A stretch of DNA of 64,000 bases from Crossaster papposus (GCA_037893245.1 JBAIAA010000237.1:1550001-1614000); one strand, 5' to 3'; numbered from the stretch's first letter, positions 12,001-27,000 are shown. Program-made: numbers and translations. Notes: a model not told the origin generated them from the sequence alone.

Positions 12001-15000
12001 TTTGCGCCCACGCTCTATTGCTGCTAACTGCACACATGCAGTATATGTATTGTTGGAAATGGACCCGCGATATCGCGGCTATGATACCGGGAGTGGTGGG
12101 CGCTGATGAGCTGCTATAATATGCGTTGGGTCTTGGTATACACTTCAGTTTTTATTTGCCGTGCGAGATATAGCTAGCATACAGCCTTTTGTCGGATATG
12201 AAAAGGGTCCGTGCACGCACAATGCACACAGCGTCGACCGAAGATAAGCTGGTTGGGAAAGCGCGCATTTTCCTCCTACCCCGGTCAATCGACTGGAGGC
12301 GCGGCGTATTGTGCACTGTGGGTGCCGGGATTGTAGACTCGATCCAAAACACACGCGACCCTGTCGGGGAAAAAAATAGAAAAGGATTGGCATAGAAAAC
12401 CACGGTGTGCTCGGGGCAATAAGTAAAAAAAAAACTATACAAAAAACAGCATTGAGCGATTCGTGCGCGGGGATTATTTCTTGAGCTATACAGGGACAGG
12501 GCCCACCCTCGCAAGTCCACCGACAAATAACAGTGCAGATAGTGATGATTTCCAAACTCACCAAAGTAGTTGGTTTATTTTTGAGACACTTTTATATTGT
12601 AGGCCTATATACAATGAAGATGGCATTAACAAACCAAAGAATAACTAATTAGGCTTACTTTTAATTAGCAGGTTATTCCTACCTCCTTTAAACCGCGAGC
12701 CTTGAACAGGTGTGATAACAATAATTTATCGAGCCCACAAGGCCGAAAAAACAAATGAAGAGTACATTATGTCAAAAAAACCGACCATAAATACTAAAAC
12801 AAAGAAGGTATGCTAGATTGTATGAGAAAGACAATTTTATTGGAATATGGTTTTTGTTGAACCCGCAAATGCTGCATTTAAATGTTGGTCATTCTAATTG
12901 ATCAATAGTCAATCAATTTCAACATTTTCCCATTCAATGTCGTCAAATTTCAATGGAATTCGTCTCACCTGATGAGTATCTATACCTGTACACAATGTGA
13001 CGATTGAATTCGTCTTTGTCAAGCGATTCCAAGAATATACGCTCAAATTGATTAGATAGTCGGCGTTTTTGGCACTGACAAGACAAGAAATTGAAGGTTG
13101 GACAACTAATACAACTATAAAAGAACAAGTAGTTATCGATGAAATTGGAAGTTGTCATGTCGTTATCACAAAGTCATTTTAAACATCCGAAACAGCTTGT
13201 GTTTGTTTAGAAACATACTTCTAGTTTTTTCGTGAGATACTCTCATACAACTTTAATGTACCCGGAAAGGGTCACTGTACATTTTGTGGGGAAAAAATAT
13301 ATTCAAAACACAAGGGAAATGTTTTGCCGTTGTATTGTAAGGCGTTGACAGACACGAATGTATTTTTTTTATTTTTTGGGGGTGGAAATCATCAAGACCA
13401 CGAAGACTTATCTCGCATGCGCAGCTTGTTGCTAAGTCTAGTCTCAGCATGAGTCTGCAATTGCAAACGTCCAGCAGACGAAATTACATACCGATCGGTC
13501 TGTTTCCGTTTACTGAGCTCGTAACATTATTTTACACAACGGTTTATTAATAAGGGCGCCCACAGGAAAGTATCATTAGGAAAACAGATTTTGAAAAAAA
13601 ATCAAAAAAAAAATCAGTTGCGACCTTGAAAGGAGCCTATTAGTAAGGAGTAATTACATACTTGGTTTTCGTTCCCGGGTTGTATTCTGTACAACACACT
13701 GAAAAAGAAACGTGCTCAATAATTTATTGTCTATATTCTTTTAAATCACGCATGCCCATTATTTATCTCTGATTGGTTGTCGGCGCCTGATTTTATATTG
13801 CTTCACCAGGCAATACACGGATGTCAACAAGTTAGCTGTGCTTAATAAACTTAAAGGTGGATACACTAGGATACACCATTGCTAATTGCTTAGATTATCA
13901 TGAATGGGTGGATTTTGGGGTTTGAATCTTATAGTAAATATCGATTAACTGATCTGTCCGAAGTTTTACAATCATGGATGCTGAGGAAACTAAGCTAGAA
14001 AAACGGCGTTCGTTTTCAACCGGCGGCGGGCAGTGGTTCTTATGTTGTTCTTGGTTTTTTTTGCGATTGCCGTCGGGCGATCGTATTTTCTTTTACTATA
14101 ACTAAATTTGTTGGAACATTTACCGGATAACTGGGGAAATCGTTTTGCTGGATGCCTACAATCATTATTTACTTTTTAAAATGTAAGATATTTTACAATA
14201 ATTCGGTAGTAAATTTTTTCGATATCTGTAAGAGCAAAGAAATTTGACAGCATAAAGGGAAATTTGAAGTTCAACTGTAATCGCCATGTGATCAATGGAC
14301 GTGTGGATCTTGAAGTGACGATACGCGTGTACCGTGGAGATAACGTGGCGCGCTTCGACGTTTCTCATGCAGTGTTTCCAAATACGAACTTTGAAATCAT
14401 TAGGTGAAATACTGGTATACACTTACCTTAACCACTTTGCGCCGGGGGACGTGTATACACGCAATTTTTTCTTTAAAACTATGACTGATAAAATTATTTA
14501 CTGCACGGATGATGTGTTAACCCGTCACGCATGGCGGTTTGATCCATTGGAGGACGTGCATGTGTGCATGCCGCAGAAGTTTTCTTGAGTGTTGCGGTGG
14601 ACATTACTAGTCAGACGTTACTAGCACACGTCGCGGTGGACGTCTATACACGCCTGACTGTAGTTACTACCTACTAGCATACCCGCGGTGGACATGTACA
14701 AACGCTAATGTTACCAAACATGCTTTGTTGACGCGGTAGACGTGTATACACGTTATATCGTGGTATCATGCTTCAGTGATTAGGCCTATTCAACACCCTA
14801 GTTCGATTGACTACATTGAATTCCAACTGCCAATTAAGGATTATCAGCTGCGTCCAGTAATTTCTTGACATTCAAATTGTTTCTTAGTCTCTTTTGAAAT
14901 TCTTGACAAGGTGCTTTTCTTGCAAATATTTGTATATAGGTTTTACCGCGTACAATAATGTTCCCGGCCCTTTGTGTAGTTCCACAGCTGACGTCTATAC

Positions 15001-18000
15001 CGGCGTCAAATGTTTTGGTGGGTAGTGGATGACTTGATATCACGCCCTGACTACAGGGAGAGAAAAATGTCCTGGGCGGCAGAATGTTGGCATGTAAATA
15101 ACGGTGCCAATAAACTAAGTGTTAATGTTGAATATGCATTATCAAAACAGGAATATTTTACTGAATACTGAAAACCCCCTTTTTTGATGAAAAAATAATC
15201 CCGCCCATGGGTCCGGTAAATTGAAAATAAACCCAGCGCGAATTAGTTAATAATGCTTGATTTTAAACCTTGATGTTGAATTTAGTTCGAAATAAAACAA
15301 AAATTGTAGCGTCCATAAATTGGGCACAAAATCGGCCATTTGAGAATTTCTTTAAAGTTGACAAATTCTGATAAACGCTCTAAAGTCCGACGCCCCGATA
15401 GGTCCTATGCCCCAATAGGTCCTACGATAGGTCCGACGCCCCGTAGGTCCGACGCCCCATAAGTCCAACAATTACATTTGCTTTTTTGTCCGACGTCGGA
15501 CTTTTGAGGCGTCGGAGCTATGAGGCCGAATACTACAAGTCCAATGCCTCATAAATCCGACGCCTCATAATTCCAAAATTTCGGGCTTATGAGACGTCGG
15601 ACTTACAGCCCCCTTCTCCCAGTTCAACACATGATTGAACACCATAATTGCTTTCTGTGTGATCACAGCCCAAGTAGACTGGTTTGGCCCGTGTTTGTTT
15701 TACCTTTCGTCGAAATAACTGGCACGAAGGCTGCCGAGGAATGAATGATGACAGTGCAAACCGTTTGGGTTAAAGTTTGAGGTGGAAAGCGTTTATTCTT
15801 CATCACTTTTTTGAATTCGTGTTCAGTTTGATTTTACGTTTAGCTATACTTGCTTTTCCGCGGAAGTCTAATCTTGTTACCGCGAGGTATTGGACATTTA
15901 CTAGTAGTATAAGGTTTTAGGGACGTGCAGATGCAGAAAAGCATCATTTACGTTTAACACGAAAGTTTTTGATTGATGCAATATATTAACTATACGAGTT
16001 AGAAAATAAACTTATGTGGCTTCTCCGAATGCTGCAGTAAAGTGCAGGCAAATGGAAATTTTACCACAGATAGCGAATCCACAGAGAATCCTGCTATACA
16101 TCTCGTTAGTATCCCGTGCATGCAAGGGGCAGCATTATAATTATTCATTGATGGTGCATTTATGTCCTTGCATATCGTGTTTGGCGATCTACGCCCGTTG
16201 TCTGGTCGTCCCGAGGGGGGTAGAGAGTGCAGCGGGTAAAATTCGCCTTTGGCCCCGGGTGGGAAACATGCTCCGCGTTGCCCCACTAGCCACTGTGCCG
16301 CGCTGGATGCTCGGGCCCGATGTCCGCTTCAGTTTTTGTTTCAGATCGATCGTTGCATGCTGCATGTGGGGGCCGTCGGATCTTTTTGTGCCGTGGATTG
16401 TTTGCGCTGAGATCAATCCCTTTGCTGCCGGTTTGTTGGCCGGCCGGTTGGTTGCCCGGTTGGATGGCCGGTTGGTTGGCCGTTTGGTTGGCCGTTTGGT
16501 TGGCCGGTTGGTTGGCCGGTTGGTTGGCCGGTTGGTTGGCCGGTTGGTTGGCCGGCCGGTTGGATAGCCGGTTAGTTGGTTGGCCGGTTAGTTGGTTGGC
16601 CGGCCGGTTGGTTGCCCGGTTGGATGGCCGGTTAGTTGGTTGGCCAGTTGGTTGGCCGGCCGGTTAGTTGGTTGGCCGGTTAGTTGGTTGGCCAGTTGGT
16701 TGGCCGGCCGGTTAGTTGGTTGGCCGGTTAGTTGGTTGACCGGCCGGTTGGTTGGCCGGCCGGTTGGTTGCGCCGGTTGCAATGCTCACAAGCCAGTACA
16801 AGAATGATGTACTAACAACACTGGCGATTCAGATATGTAATTAAACAAATTCACATCTCAATATATAAATATATGTAGGCAAATACTTTGGATTCATTGG
16901 TGGATTGAAGAGATTATTAAGAGGCAATTCATCACAATTTATATACAAGACTTCAAGTCGAAAAATCGAAATTGATGTTGATTTCAGACAGTAGTATATA
17001 TACACCTAAAATGGTTTAAAAAAAATGAAATGTCTCTTGTACTTATTTCCATCCTGGGCATCGAATATATTATGTTTTGTTGTTAAGGATTTGATGTGAC
17101 CATCGGCTTTATAATTGTTGTCAATGTCAAGTGTGACTAGGTTTAGTCGTTTTCTCCGGCTGACTATTTTTGGCGATGACGAAAGCCACATGTATACATT
17201 TGTGGTGCGATTACTTTAACAGCCTGTCCGGTGAAGAAAAGAAAAAATTGTTTGTTTATGCAGACGTCACGTGATAGGGTTGTGTATATGGCTACACACA
17301 TGGAGCGAAAAAGATTGTATTTTTCTTTCATTTCGCGTCTTTACTGGTGTTGTCGATTCACCCGAAGAGAGGCTACAAAACTGATTCAGATCTAGTTGTT
17401 TGCATTTAAAGGTATTATACACCATCTGCAGATATCGAACAAATTTACTGCCGAATTATTAAGAAATATCTTACTTATTTAAAAGTAAATAATGATTGTA
17501 GGCATCCAGCAAAACGATTGCCCTAGATATCCTGTAATTGTTCCAAACAATTGAATTGTATAAACCAAAATTCATTATCGCCGGCCGGCGATCGCGAAAA
17601 AACAAAAACAACTTAAGAAAAACTGCCCGATTCCGGTTGAAAACGAAAGTCGTTTTTCTTGCTTTTCTCAGCATCCATGATTGTAAAACTTCGAACAGGT
17701 CAGTTAAGCGATATTTACTATGAAATATAACCCCCTAAATCCACCCATTCATGATAATTGAAGCAGTTACCAATGGTGTATACTACCTTTAAAGGTAGGA
17801 TATACCATTGGTAATTGTTTGAATTATCATAAATGGGTGGATTTGGAGGGTTGTATTCTATAGTAAATATCGTTTAACTGACCTGCCCGAAGTTTTACAA
17901 TGGGATGATGAAAAAAGACAAAACAAAAACGGCGTTCGTTTTCAACCGGTGTCGGGCAGTGGTTCTTATGTTGTTCCTTTTTTTTCGCGATCACCGTCCG

Positions 18001-21000
18001 GCGATCGTGTTGTTTAATCAATTCGATTTTTCGAAACAATTACTGGGTATCTAGCGCAATCATTTTGCTGTATGCCTATAATCGTTATTTACTTTCAAAT
18101 AAGTAAGATATTTCTTAATAGATCGGTAGTACAGTTGTTCGATATCTGCAAATGATGTATCCTACTTTTAGGTGAGTGTGAGTACTTGACCAGTCAATTT
18201 CAGTTACACAAACAACGTCTCTCATCTTATTTTGGATGGCCAAATTGGAACAGATAAAATACTATGAAAACATCGCATTTCTCCTTAGTTCAAGTGATCT
18301 GAGCGTTGTGATTTTGTTTCACAGTTTAAAAAAAACCGTTTTCAATCGGAAGAGCAGGGTTGACTCCGTGTATATGTAGTGCTTATTGTGTTGATGGTAT
18401 GAATTTTCTGTGAAATATTAGGCTGTATACTGCGAAATGACAAAGGCAGTAAAGTGAACTTCTTTTGTTGTGTGAACACAACGTGTCCCGTCGATTGCCT
18501 GTTTTATTTTAGTCAACTTGTTTGTGTATTTCCTTAATAACATTTCAGGGAAAAGATTTATTTTTATTTTGTAGTTCTCTTTTACAAGTCATTGACTTAG
18601 GTTAAATGTGCAAAAAAATTGATGTTTTTTGCAAACTTTCTAACAAGGAGTTTCCATGTGTGACACTGCATTCTGCATTCTGATTGACATTAAGTGAAAA
18701 AACAACAACTATTTTTAGTTTTGCCCTAGTGTGGGTGTTTTAGGTGAGATCAAATTATTTATATGCAAATTGAAAAACAACATGTTGTTCAGTGTTAAAT
18801 TTTGTAATCTCAGTAATTCTCCTCTGCATACAGTGTTTGTAAAATAAATTTATAAATTTGCTACAGATTAATTTTTTCTATAACATATACATACAATTGT
18901 TTTTATTTGTTTTTTATTATTATTATTATTTTTTATTTTTTTATTTATTTATTAATTTTTTTTTGGGGGGAGGTGGTAATTAAACAAGACAAAGGAAGTG
19001 CATCCCCCCAGATTTGTATTACTTTCGTGTGAAAGACTGGCTCCCTTTGTCATTAAGATACCATTGATAAAAGTCAGATGCAATTTGTCACCATTATGTT
19101 CTCTGGATCATATCAGTGTTTGCCAAGAAAGTACACCAACCCCCCTTGCCTTTTGTTGTTATAAGTGCATGATAAAGTGCGACAGCCACTGAAATAACGT
19201 AGTTACTGGGAAGCAGGGGTTGGGGTCTTGAACGCTGACACTTCGCTGTTCAATAATTGATTTGTGTCCGAAAAGCCTTTCCAACCTGGGGCCAATTTCA
19301 TGGAGCATGCTAACTTGGAACAAAAATGTGCTTATCATGAAAATGGGGTTGTACATGTGTATTGTTTGTGACTGGTATTCAGTTGGTTAGGCTGAGCATG
19401 AAAAGCACAATGGAGTAATGGCTGGTAATCTGTTTTTACTGAGCAAGAATTGTTGTGCTTAGCAAATTGTTGTGCTTAGCAAATTGTTGTGCTTAGCAAA
19501 TTGTTGTGCTTAGCAAATTGCTGTGCTTAGCAAATTGTTGTGCTTAGCAGGTCCATGAAATTGTCCCCCTGAGTCCGGTGTAATTCCAAATACAAGTATG
19601 GTATCCTATTACATATTATGAGATCCTATCACATGGTACCACACCACCAATCAGTGACAGCAAAAATTACCGGAGATTGCGTGCGGTTGTTTGTGCACAC
19701 ACTGCATGACTGGAGTGGAGTAATCTGTAGCATGTGTGTGATGTCATTTCTAAGCGCGCTGATTGGATGAATGACGTCTTCAGGAATATTGAACAATGAT
19801 TATGAGATAATCATTTGGAATTACACCGCACTGCTGGTGTGAACTGAATGCGCATTTAGAAAGAGACCAAAAAAAAAGAGATTTATATTTTTTGTAATTT
19901 TGTAATTTTGGGGGATTTGTATCATGAGTTTTCTGTAGGAATTTTGTTGTAATTCCATATGTCAGCTCATTTTTCAAAGTCAACATCTGCTTTTGCTGTA
20001 ATTTTTTCAGAAGCGGATGGATTTGGGGGTTAATATTTTATAGCAAAATGGTTTATACATTAACCTGTTTAATATGAAATGTTCATAGATGTAGGGGAAA
20101 AAACAAACAAAAAAGCTTTTCTTGTAGTCTGGCTCCCTGACCCTACTTCAGACGAAACAGAGCAATATTTTGGCGTCAGAGAATTTTTAGGTCATGGAAC
20201 CAGACTAGCAAAATGTGGACTAACTAAATTTGATAACATTTTATAAAAAGTCAGATCGTTTTTTATTTGCAAATGATAGATTTGATTCATTTTGTATTTG
20301 CTTTGTATAACTTACTCAAGAAAATGTAAACAACTACAAATTTGTAACTGAATTTGTAACAAATTATTGTTACTGAACAATAGCCCGATGAAATGTTTCA
20401 CGATTTGCATGTAAATTGAAGAATGAATATGTGTAATAATATCTGCCTTAGCAATAACAAATTTATGGTTTGCATGGGCGGTTTCACACTGTCCAGTCTC
20501 AAAGCGGAGTCACTGATCCATGAAGATTTGCAGTTCAATAACCCGTTTCAGTTCTATGAACTCCCATGCACTGTACCTGTTGGAATCATAATGAGTTTTT
20601 TTAAGTAAATCGTTTCTGTTCTGTAGACATGTAGGCATTTTAAATGATAACAATGTTGTCTCAATTTGGTCAGTTGCCGGTGAGCAGGTTTTAATTTTTT
20701 TTTTATAAGACCTGTTATATTTTTGAATTCTACTGGAAACAATTTCTTAGAGATTGCTTAAGGACACACCATTGGTAATTGCTTGAATTATCATGAATGG
20801 GTAGATTGAGGGGGTTGTATTTTGTAGTAAATAACATTTAACTGAGCTGTCAGAAGTTTTACAGTCATTGATGCCGAGAAAAGCACGAAAAACAGCGTTT
20901 GTTTTCAACCGGCATCGAGCAGTTATTCTTATGTAATTTTTGTTTTTTTCGCGATTTTTTCCGAATAATTACAGGATATTTAGTGCAATCATTTTGCTGG

Positions 21001-24000
21001 ATGCCTAGAATCATTATTTACTTTCAAATGAGTAAGATATTTCTTAATAATTCGGTAGTAAATATTTTTGATATCTGCAAATGGTGTATCCTACATTTAA
21101 GCACAAAAATGTTGCTTACATTAACCCTTGCTTGGTTATTGTTGTATTTCTAGTTGGTAATTGGACATGAACAGTAGTTTCAAATATTTGCCACGAACAT
21201 AATCATTTTTCACACTTAAAACTCGACTGAAATGCAAAAAACAAAACAAAACGACAAAATAAAATTATTTTCCTACCTACCTACCTGGATTTTGTTCAAG
21301 CCGTTACCGTAAACACGCCATTTGTTTTGTTTGGCCTAAGCTAACAGCTAAATAAATACCTGGAGCTGTGGCTAGTAAGCTGGTTTTAATAAGGTTTTAA
21401 TGAGTTTTTGGGTGCCTAAGCAACTCTATGAAATTGAACCCAGAACTTACGTGCGAAAATAATCCTACGTGCGAAAATAATCCTACTAAATCAAGAAATG
21501 GTTTTGATCTGTCATTTGTTTATGATGACATAATAAAAAATAAACAAATTTGGTTTGATTTATTTCCATCTATTATAATTACAATAATGAACATTTCCAA
21601 TTTACAAACTTAAAAAAAAAAATCAAAAAAATCTTCCTTGTTGGCAAAAACCGGTAATCCCAGTCATGCAATTTTGTTAAACCAATTTTGTTAAACTGCT
21701 TTGCATTAAAACAAAATTGTGTAGCAAAATACAATTTTTTTTATTGTGATTAGTGAAATTAAATTGTCCAATCCCTAACTCCCTATAGGGCGTGTGCAAA
21801 ATTGTAATCAAGTGAAATCTATTGCTCATTTTTGTGTCGAAGCATCTCTTTAGTTTAAAAGCAAAGACCACTTTGTCCAATTGCTTCATGTTTAGAAAAG
21901 GGTTCTGTTTCAAAGAGTAAAACTAGGTAGGGCCAAGACCATGTAGAGTAAATATTTAGAGTTTAAAGGTAGGATACACAATTTGAAGATATTGAAAAAT
22001 TTTACTACCGAATTATTAAGAAATATCTTACATATTTGAAAGTAAACTAGGCATCCAGCAAAATGATTGCGCCAGAATTTCTGTAATTGTAACGAAAACA
22101 AATTGAATTTTATAAATTGAATAATTGCCTGAGGCCGGTTAAAAAACTAACGCATTTTTTGGGGGGTCTTTTTTCTTGGCATTCATGATTGTACAATTTT
22201 GGACGGGTCTGTGAAATGTCATTTATTATGAAATACAATCCACAAATCCACCCATTCCTGACCATTCAAGCAATTACCAATGGTGTATTCTATCTTTAAA
22301 TGCTTTGAAAATAAACGACTCAAATAGGGCTATTTTCACTATTTTGAAATCAGAAAATATCTTTTAATGCTTCAACATTTCATCTTAGAACTGTTTTTGA
22401 TCAAACATGAAGCAGTTTTGGACACATTATCGGATTTGAACTTGTCGAGCAGACCCCTGAATGGAATACCCAGAATGAATCTGACTTCTTATCCATTATT
22501 GCTTGTCCATCTGGCATAGCACAGGTGTGTTGTGTCCTACAGCAAAGTCTGGTCCCCAGACACCCTTAGCATTAACCAGTAGCCTAGGCAGCAGTCATGT
22601 GCCTCTCTATCTCTCTCTCTGGTGACTAATTGGGGCTAATTAATGTATAGGGTATTGACAGAGTGATTCTCACATAGACCAGGGAGCCAGGCTTTTTTTG
22701 TTTACCCCTGATCATTAACTGTCAGGCCATGGAACATGGATGGGGGGGGGGGGGGGGGGGGGGGGGTGGCCTTTCAGCTATGTACATAAATGCTTCCCAG
22801 TAATCATGGAGCGAAAAGGAGAAATATTAACATAATCTGTGCATTATTAAAACCGCACTATAACTCCATGTTAAAACCGTTGTAAAATTTGACGATGTAC
22901 ATGTAGGCTTAGGACACTGTTCTGTACAAAACCAGTTTCACTTTATGTAGATTCAAAGAGCAGAAATGAACTGAACTTACACAGATACTGAAATACAATG
23001 TAGACCTGAGACCTTATGATGTAATGGCTTTGTTTACATGCGCTTTCTGATGGGAGCAAAGTCGGGATGCCAGACGAAGTAGAGATGCTGGCGCTCATAG
23101 GAAAGCGCACATATAAACAAAGCATGACGTAATTAAGGTCTTAGGTCTATCAAACCATATTTTCTGGCTGTCGAAAGTCAGAACACTTGGCAATAAAAGT
23201 GCCAAATGGTTTAAAGGTAGTATACACCATTTGCAGATATCGAAAATATTTACTACCGAATTATTAAGAAATATCTTACTCACTTGAAAGTAAATAATGA
23301 TTCTAGGCATCCAGCAAAATTGATTGCCCTAGATATCCTGTAATTATTCCGAAAAATTGAATTTTATGAAGAAAAATTCGCGATTGCCGTCCGGCGAAAA
23401 AAAAAAAAAAAAAAAAGAATAACTGCTCGACGTCGGTTGAAAACAAACGCTGTTTTTCGTGCTTTTCTCAGCATTCATAATTGTAAAACTTCAGAAAGGT
23501 CAGTTAAACGATATTTACTATAAAATACAACACCCAACTCTACCCATTCATGATAATTCAAGCAATTACCAATGGTGTATCCTACCTTTAAAGTAAGGCC
23601 GTGTCCAAATTACATGGCTGTGGCTTGAAATTATGCACAAGTCTATTTGAAGTGGCTGCAGTTTGATCATAAGCTCATGTGTAACTTCATGTCATAGCCA
23701 ATTAATTTGACACGTCCTGGCTTTCTGAATTATTTGTCTATTTCCAAAGCCCTTATTTTTTCTAAACAAATACAGACTTATCCAATGCTTCTTTGCATAG
23801 TCTTGATTCAAGTATTTGGTCGTAGTCCTGCACCTATGCTTGCACATCAAAACAGTTCCAGAACTGGTAAATACATCTCTGGGTAGCCTTTGAAATCATA
23901 AATAAAATAAGGAGAGGGGAGCAAAAGGCCGAGGGCGTAATTCAAAATACATGTATTTTTCAATGCCTTGGCGCCATACATGTAGCACATGGCCAGTCAT

Positions 24001-27000
24001 GCGTCCCCCAGCCAGTGGGATCTGTTGGTTGCGCACGAGAGCAGCTCTCCAAAGGAGGAGAAACAATTTACAACCACCAATTAAATCACAAATGCTAGTA
24101 GAATGCACTTCTCAATTGTTGAAGCTGGACAGTGTACTCTGACAGGGCTTTGGCCTTCAACTTGTGTCAGTCACTGTGACTGAAATTAAAACAGCGGAAT
24201 TTAAAGGGAATCTACATGGAATCTACAGCATTTGCTTAATTTTCAGAAATGGATGGATTTTGGGGCTAGTATTGTATAAGCAAATATTGTTACACTGATT
24301 TGTTTATAGGTTTGTGTTTGTAGATGATGGAAAAAGAAAAGAAAAACCAGTCGTGTTCTTATAGTCTGGTTCCCTGACCCCACTTATGTTTAAACAATGA
24401 AGCAATTTCTAATTGTCGGGGGAATTGGTAAGGAAACCAGTGTAGCTGGCTTGTACCCGTTCATATCAATTGCTAACAAAATGCAGACTAAATAAAAATG
24501 GGAGGAGGAATTTAAACAAAAACAGTTTTCTTCCAACGCCGGTCGACCTTCAAGCAATAAATATTGGTATAAAAATACAATTTTTCTTTAAAACAAAAGC
24601 ACACCAGATGCTATGATTTCACAGGATGCTTTAGACTGTCATTCACCAACAGTCCAGTAAGGTACTTTATAATAATTTTGGCCCTTAATTAATAATTGTG
24701 TCATTTTGGTGTTTATTACTTCTGACTAGCGCCCTCGAACAAAGATACTGACAATTTGGGAGACCGCCAACTTGGGGCAAGACAGCTCAGTTGGTAGAGC
24801 ACCGGGCCGGTATTCCGAGGGCCGCAGGTTCAAGTCCTGCCTTGCCAATTTGTTTATTCACTTTGAAATGTATGCAAATTTACCTAGTTAGTTTCCCTTG
24901 TGGTTTATTTGTGTATCATAATTATTTTTGTAGTTTTGTTTTTTGATGTTTTCAAATTGTATGAATTCCCTTTAAAGGTAGGATACACCATCTGTAATTG
25001 CTTGAATTATCATGAATGGGTGGATTTGGGGTTGTTGTATTTTATAGTAAATACCGTTTAACTGACCTGTCCGAAGTTTTACAATCATGGATGCTGAGAA
25101 AAGCAAGAAAAACGGCGTTCGTTTTCAACCAGCGTCGGGCAGTTGTTCTTATGTTGTAATTGTTTTTTCGCGATCGCCGGATTACAGGATATCTAGCGCA
25201 ATCATTTTGCTGGATGCCTACAATCATTAGTTACTTTCAAGCATGTAAGATTTTTCTTAATACATTTTTTTTTATATCTGCAAATGGTGTATTCTACCTT
25301 TAAAACACCACTAATAAGACCTCTTTGAAAATGCCTGTGCGCTCATTATTTACTGGGTAAATAAGCAGGGAGGGTGTGTTTCAGTGGGGGAAGTGGTAAA
25401 CCAAATGACACTGTGGATGGATATAGAACAGGCAGGGCCAGGGTAGAAAAGTTTTAACCAAACAACCCAGTTGGAACAAATTAGCCTGTATTTATTTGCA
25501 CAGAGAATTGTCCGACCAGTAAAACGACACTGCAGTTTATACTACAAGAAAACTTGCAGAGTAAACAAAGAAAACAATTCCACACAGTTGTTTTCTAAAC
25601 ACATCTATTGATGATTTTTATTCAGCTTTTTTCCCTTCTTTTTAAAGGTAGGATACACCATTGGTAATTGCCTGAATTATCAGGAATAGGTGGATTTGGG
25701 GGTTATTTTATAGTAAATACCGTTTAAAGGTCGGATACACTATTGGTACCGGTAATTGCTTGAATTATAATGAATGGGTGGATTTGGGGGGTTGTATTTT
25801 ATAGTAAATATCCTGTAATGTAACTGATCTTTTCGAAGTTTTACAATTGTGGATGCCGAGGAAAGCAAGAAAACAGGGTTCGTTTTCAACCGGCGTCGGG
25901 CAGTTGATCTTGTTGTTCTTGGTTTTTAATTACAAGATATCTAGCGCTATCATTTTGCTGGATGCCTAGAATTATTATTTACTTTCAAATAAGTAAGAGA
26001 TTTCTTAATAATTGGATAGTAAACATTTTCGATATCTGCAAATGGTGTATCCTACCTTTAAATGCCAACTTGGTTTTGTGGGTCGTTTCTCCCAAGTTCA
26101 TGTTTACAGAATGTGCATCCTGTTTTGAGACACATGATATCTGATTACCGAGGTTTTCAGACATAACATTCTCTCCCTGGAAAAGCATTCGCTCCCTGCA
26201 GATACACACTGTAATTTAAGAACAACCCGCTTCTGTTGCCCTCATGTGGGTGTGATGTCTCAAGAACCTACTTGTCTTCAATCTGCTATCTCCCTGTTTC
26301 GCTCTCATATATACTATTACTTACTATAGTGTGTCTTTAAAAAATGCAAACAAAATAAAATGAAATGCCACACGTAGAATGTGTAACCATCATACAGGGT
26401 TAACATACAGTTAAAGGTAAGATACACCATTGGCAATTGCTTGAATTATCATAAATGGGTGGATTTGGGGGGTTGTATTTCATAGTAAATCTTGTTTAAC
26501 TGACCTGTCCGAAGTTTTACAATTATGGATGGCGAGAAATTCACGAAAAACCGCGTTTATTATTTTCTTTTTTTGTTTTATAAAATCATATTTTTCGGAA
26601 TAATTACAGGATATCTAGTGCGATCATTTTACTGGATGCCTAGAATCATTATTTACTTTCAAATAAGTAAGATATTTCTTAATAAATCGGTAGTAAATAT
26701 TTTCGATATCTGCAAATGGTGTATCCTACCTTTAACCCAAGTTTAAGGTGATTGTTTACCTACCTCCTACAATTCTAGTAAATATGTGTTTACCTTGTGT
26801 TGATGAGTAGAGTGTTCAGAAATAATCAGGGAATTTTAAATTTTAAATTTACCCTTATTTCGGTTCAAAAGTCTGTTTTGTCCGACTGCCATTATTAATG
26901 CATACAAACATTGTCAGAATGTTAGCGTCACCAAGTGTTAGAGTACACGTTCCATGCTATGAGGCTGATTACTATTTGTCCGATGCCTTACAAATCCGAG

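Noticed and set aside
12145..12564. 139-codon minus-strand frame in intron 1
   Set aside because: Two overlapping frames are equally open, no motif, no splice context; GC-rich composition explains it.
16016..16807. 183-codon and other open frames with VGRLVGRL repeats
   Set aside because: Produced by the 12/16-bp minisatellite, open in several frames on both strands.
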